Assembly (NCBI RefSeq): GCF_036240795.1
Contig: NZ_CP108454.1
Span: 8,441,004-8,505,003 of the forward strand
Source of the DNA: Streptomyces sp. NBC_01268
Lineage (GTDB): Bacteria > Actinomycetota > Actinomycetes > Streptomycetales > Streptomycetaceae
Reading direction: 5' to 3'
DNA length: 64,000 nt
Position numbers and translations under genes: made by a program. The stretch's first letter is position 1. Every line of letters starts with the position of its first letter. Of this stretch, positions 63,124-64,000 are shown piece by piece. The notes below the pieces were generated by a model that was given only the letters and a program-made list of their open reading frames with translations, was not told where the DNA came from and made no database searches.

Positions 63124-63972
63124 CTGCTCCCCGCCTGCGCGGGGATGGTCCCGATGTGCTCGTGGTAGCCGCGGGTGTCCGAAGCTGCTCCCCGCCTGCG
63201 CGGGGATGGTCCCCTGAACGTGACGCCGGACCGCGACCTGATGCACTGCTCCCCGCGCACGCGGGCATGGCCCCCGACCGGGGGACCCCTGATGGTGACG
63301 GCTCGACTGCTCCCCGCCTACGCGGGGTTGGCCCCTACATCTGCCTTGCCCTCCTCGACGGCACGATCTGCTGCCCGCTTGCGCGGGGATGGCCCGATCG
63401 ACGCTTCCATGAAGCTCTTCGGTCCGATCTGCTCCCCGCGCGTGCGGGGATGGTCCCTGCGCCGGCACGGCGTAGGCGAGCCAGTAGCTCTGCTCCCTGT
63501 GCGTGTGGGGATGGCTCTACGCCGGCAAACAGGGCGTCGACCTCCTCAAGCTGCTCTCCGTGCACGCGGGGATGGCCCCTCCAGCGGCACTAACCTCACC
63601 GGCGCTGGCCTCTGCTCCCCGCCTGCGAGGGGATGGCCTCTCGTTGAGCCAGGCTGTGCTGAACTGCTCGTGCTGCTCCCCGCCTGCGCGGAAATGGTTC
63701 CGAGCTACCCGGGGCTCACCGGCCCGGACACCACCTGCTTCCCGTGCCCGCTGGGATGGTCCCCCGGCCGCCCTGTTTAGCGGCCCCGCCCGTATCTGTT
63801 CCCCGTGCACGCGGGGTTGGTCTTGCGGTGGCGAGGGCTTCGCCGTTGTGCGGTGGAAGCTGCTTCCCGCTCGTGTGGGGATGGCCGCGTACCTGCGGTT
63901 GTGTTCTCGCTTTGGGATTTGGTATGCGGAATCTGCATACGACTGTTCCTTGTGCCTGCGGGGATGTTCCTG
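62758..63972 (+). CRISPR. CRISPR array 3, 20 repeats, youngest part at the leader
   Basis: Repeats start at 62758 and follow every 61 bp. The first eight (to 63185) are identical to each other, with the CCTGCGC loop also found in the first repeat of array 2. From 63246 on they diverge (GCGGGCATGG, GGTTGGCCCC, TGTGGGGATGGC), and the last, at 63944, follows an over-long interval. Spacers 1-3 are repeated as spacers 4-6. The array is in the same orientation as arrays 1 and 2. It may continue past the window end. Confidence 0.92.
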
Positions 63973-64000
63973 CGCAGTGGGAGCCACTTGCCCGCGCCCT

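Noticed and set aside
59169..63987. Long ORFs in the CRISPR region with repeated GDGP, CSPRPRGWS or GPSPR.RGA motifs
   Set aside because: The motifs are translations of the CRISPR repeat itself in several frames; there is no coding signal independent of the repeats.
1..64000. tRNA, rRNA or riboswitch genes
   Set aside because: I looked for typical tRNA arms with CCA-proximal stems and conserved rRNA stretches and saw none I could support by eye; a covariance-model scan would be decisive.

Overview
High GC content, GTG starts, ATGA/GTGA stop-start overlaps and protein families such as SUKH, DUF6247-like, VanZ, LytR-CpsA-Psr and MLTR_LBD regulators point to a Streptomyces chromosome. The many broken genes and insertion sequences suggest an accessory or arm region. 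This assignment is inferred from sequence character; there is no rRNA or other marker gene in the window.

Layout. 1-12.9 kb is a patchwork: the end of a secreted repeat protein, an ALF-repeat fragment, IS110, IS701 and IS5 remnants, a SUKH protein, a NucA/NucB nuclease pseudogene, an intact serine hydrolase/MerR pair and a tiny relic CRISPR array. 13-19.7 kb is the healthiest chromosomal block: a chimeric VanZ protein, then a two-component system directly upstream of a LytR-CpsA-Psr enzyme and an FtsW/RodA protein, with TTCAGG repeats in front of the last two. 20-29.6 kb returns to debris: a SnoaL-like gene, an IS5 copy with two internal TGA codons, a DNA ligase remnant on the minus strand, a terminase gene scrambled by nested inversions, a ParB-like remnant, an intact quinone oxidoreductase/MarR divergent pair, a broken kinase/nuclease pair and a helix-turn-helix regulator.

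29.8-35.5 kb is a Tn7-like transposition module (TnsC-, TnsB-, TnsA- and TniQ-like genes, all leftward) whose TnsA-like protein seems to have lost its catalytic residues. 35.5-52.6 kb is a defence-type island: DUF4238 protein, AbiJ-type protein with a nuclease fold, an ABC-three-component operon (DUF4297 nuclease, middle component, SMC-like ATPase), a YaaC protein, and a leftward cluster of a small membrane protein resembling DUF5706/Pycsar effectors, a Crp/Fnr protein, a class III-like nucleotide cyclase, a 777-residue P-loop-like protein and two unknown proteins. The last cluster is the best candidate for an incompletely described system. 52.7-55.1 kb holds remnants of a second TniQ/Mu-type transposase element.

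55-58.5 kb carries a 2'-5' RNA ligase-like gene, an IS21 remnant and two small genes. From 58.6 kb to the end lie three CRISPR arrays with 61-bp periodicity (29-nt repeat, 32-nt spacer; type I-E-like repeats). Two of them have closely related leaders and share an old trailer-end sequence, so they look like duplicated arrays. No cas gene is visible in the window.
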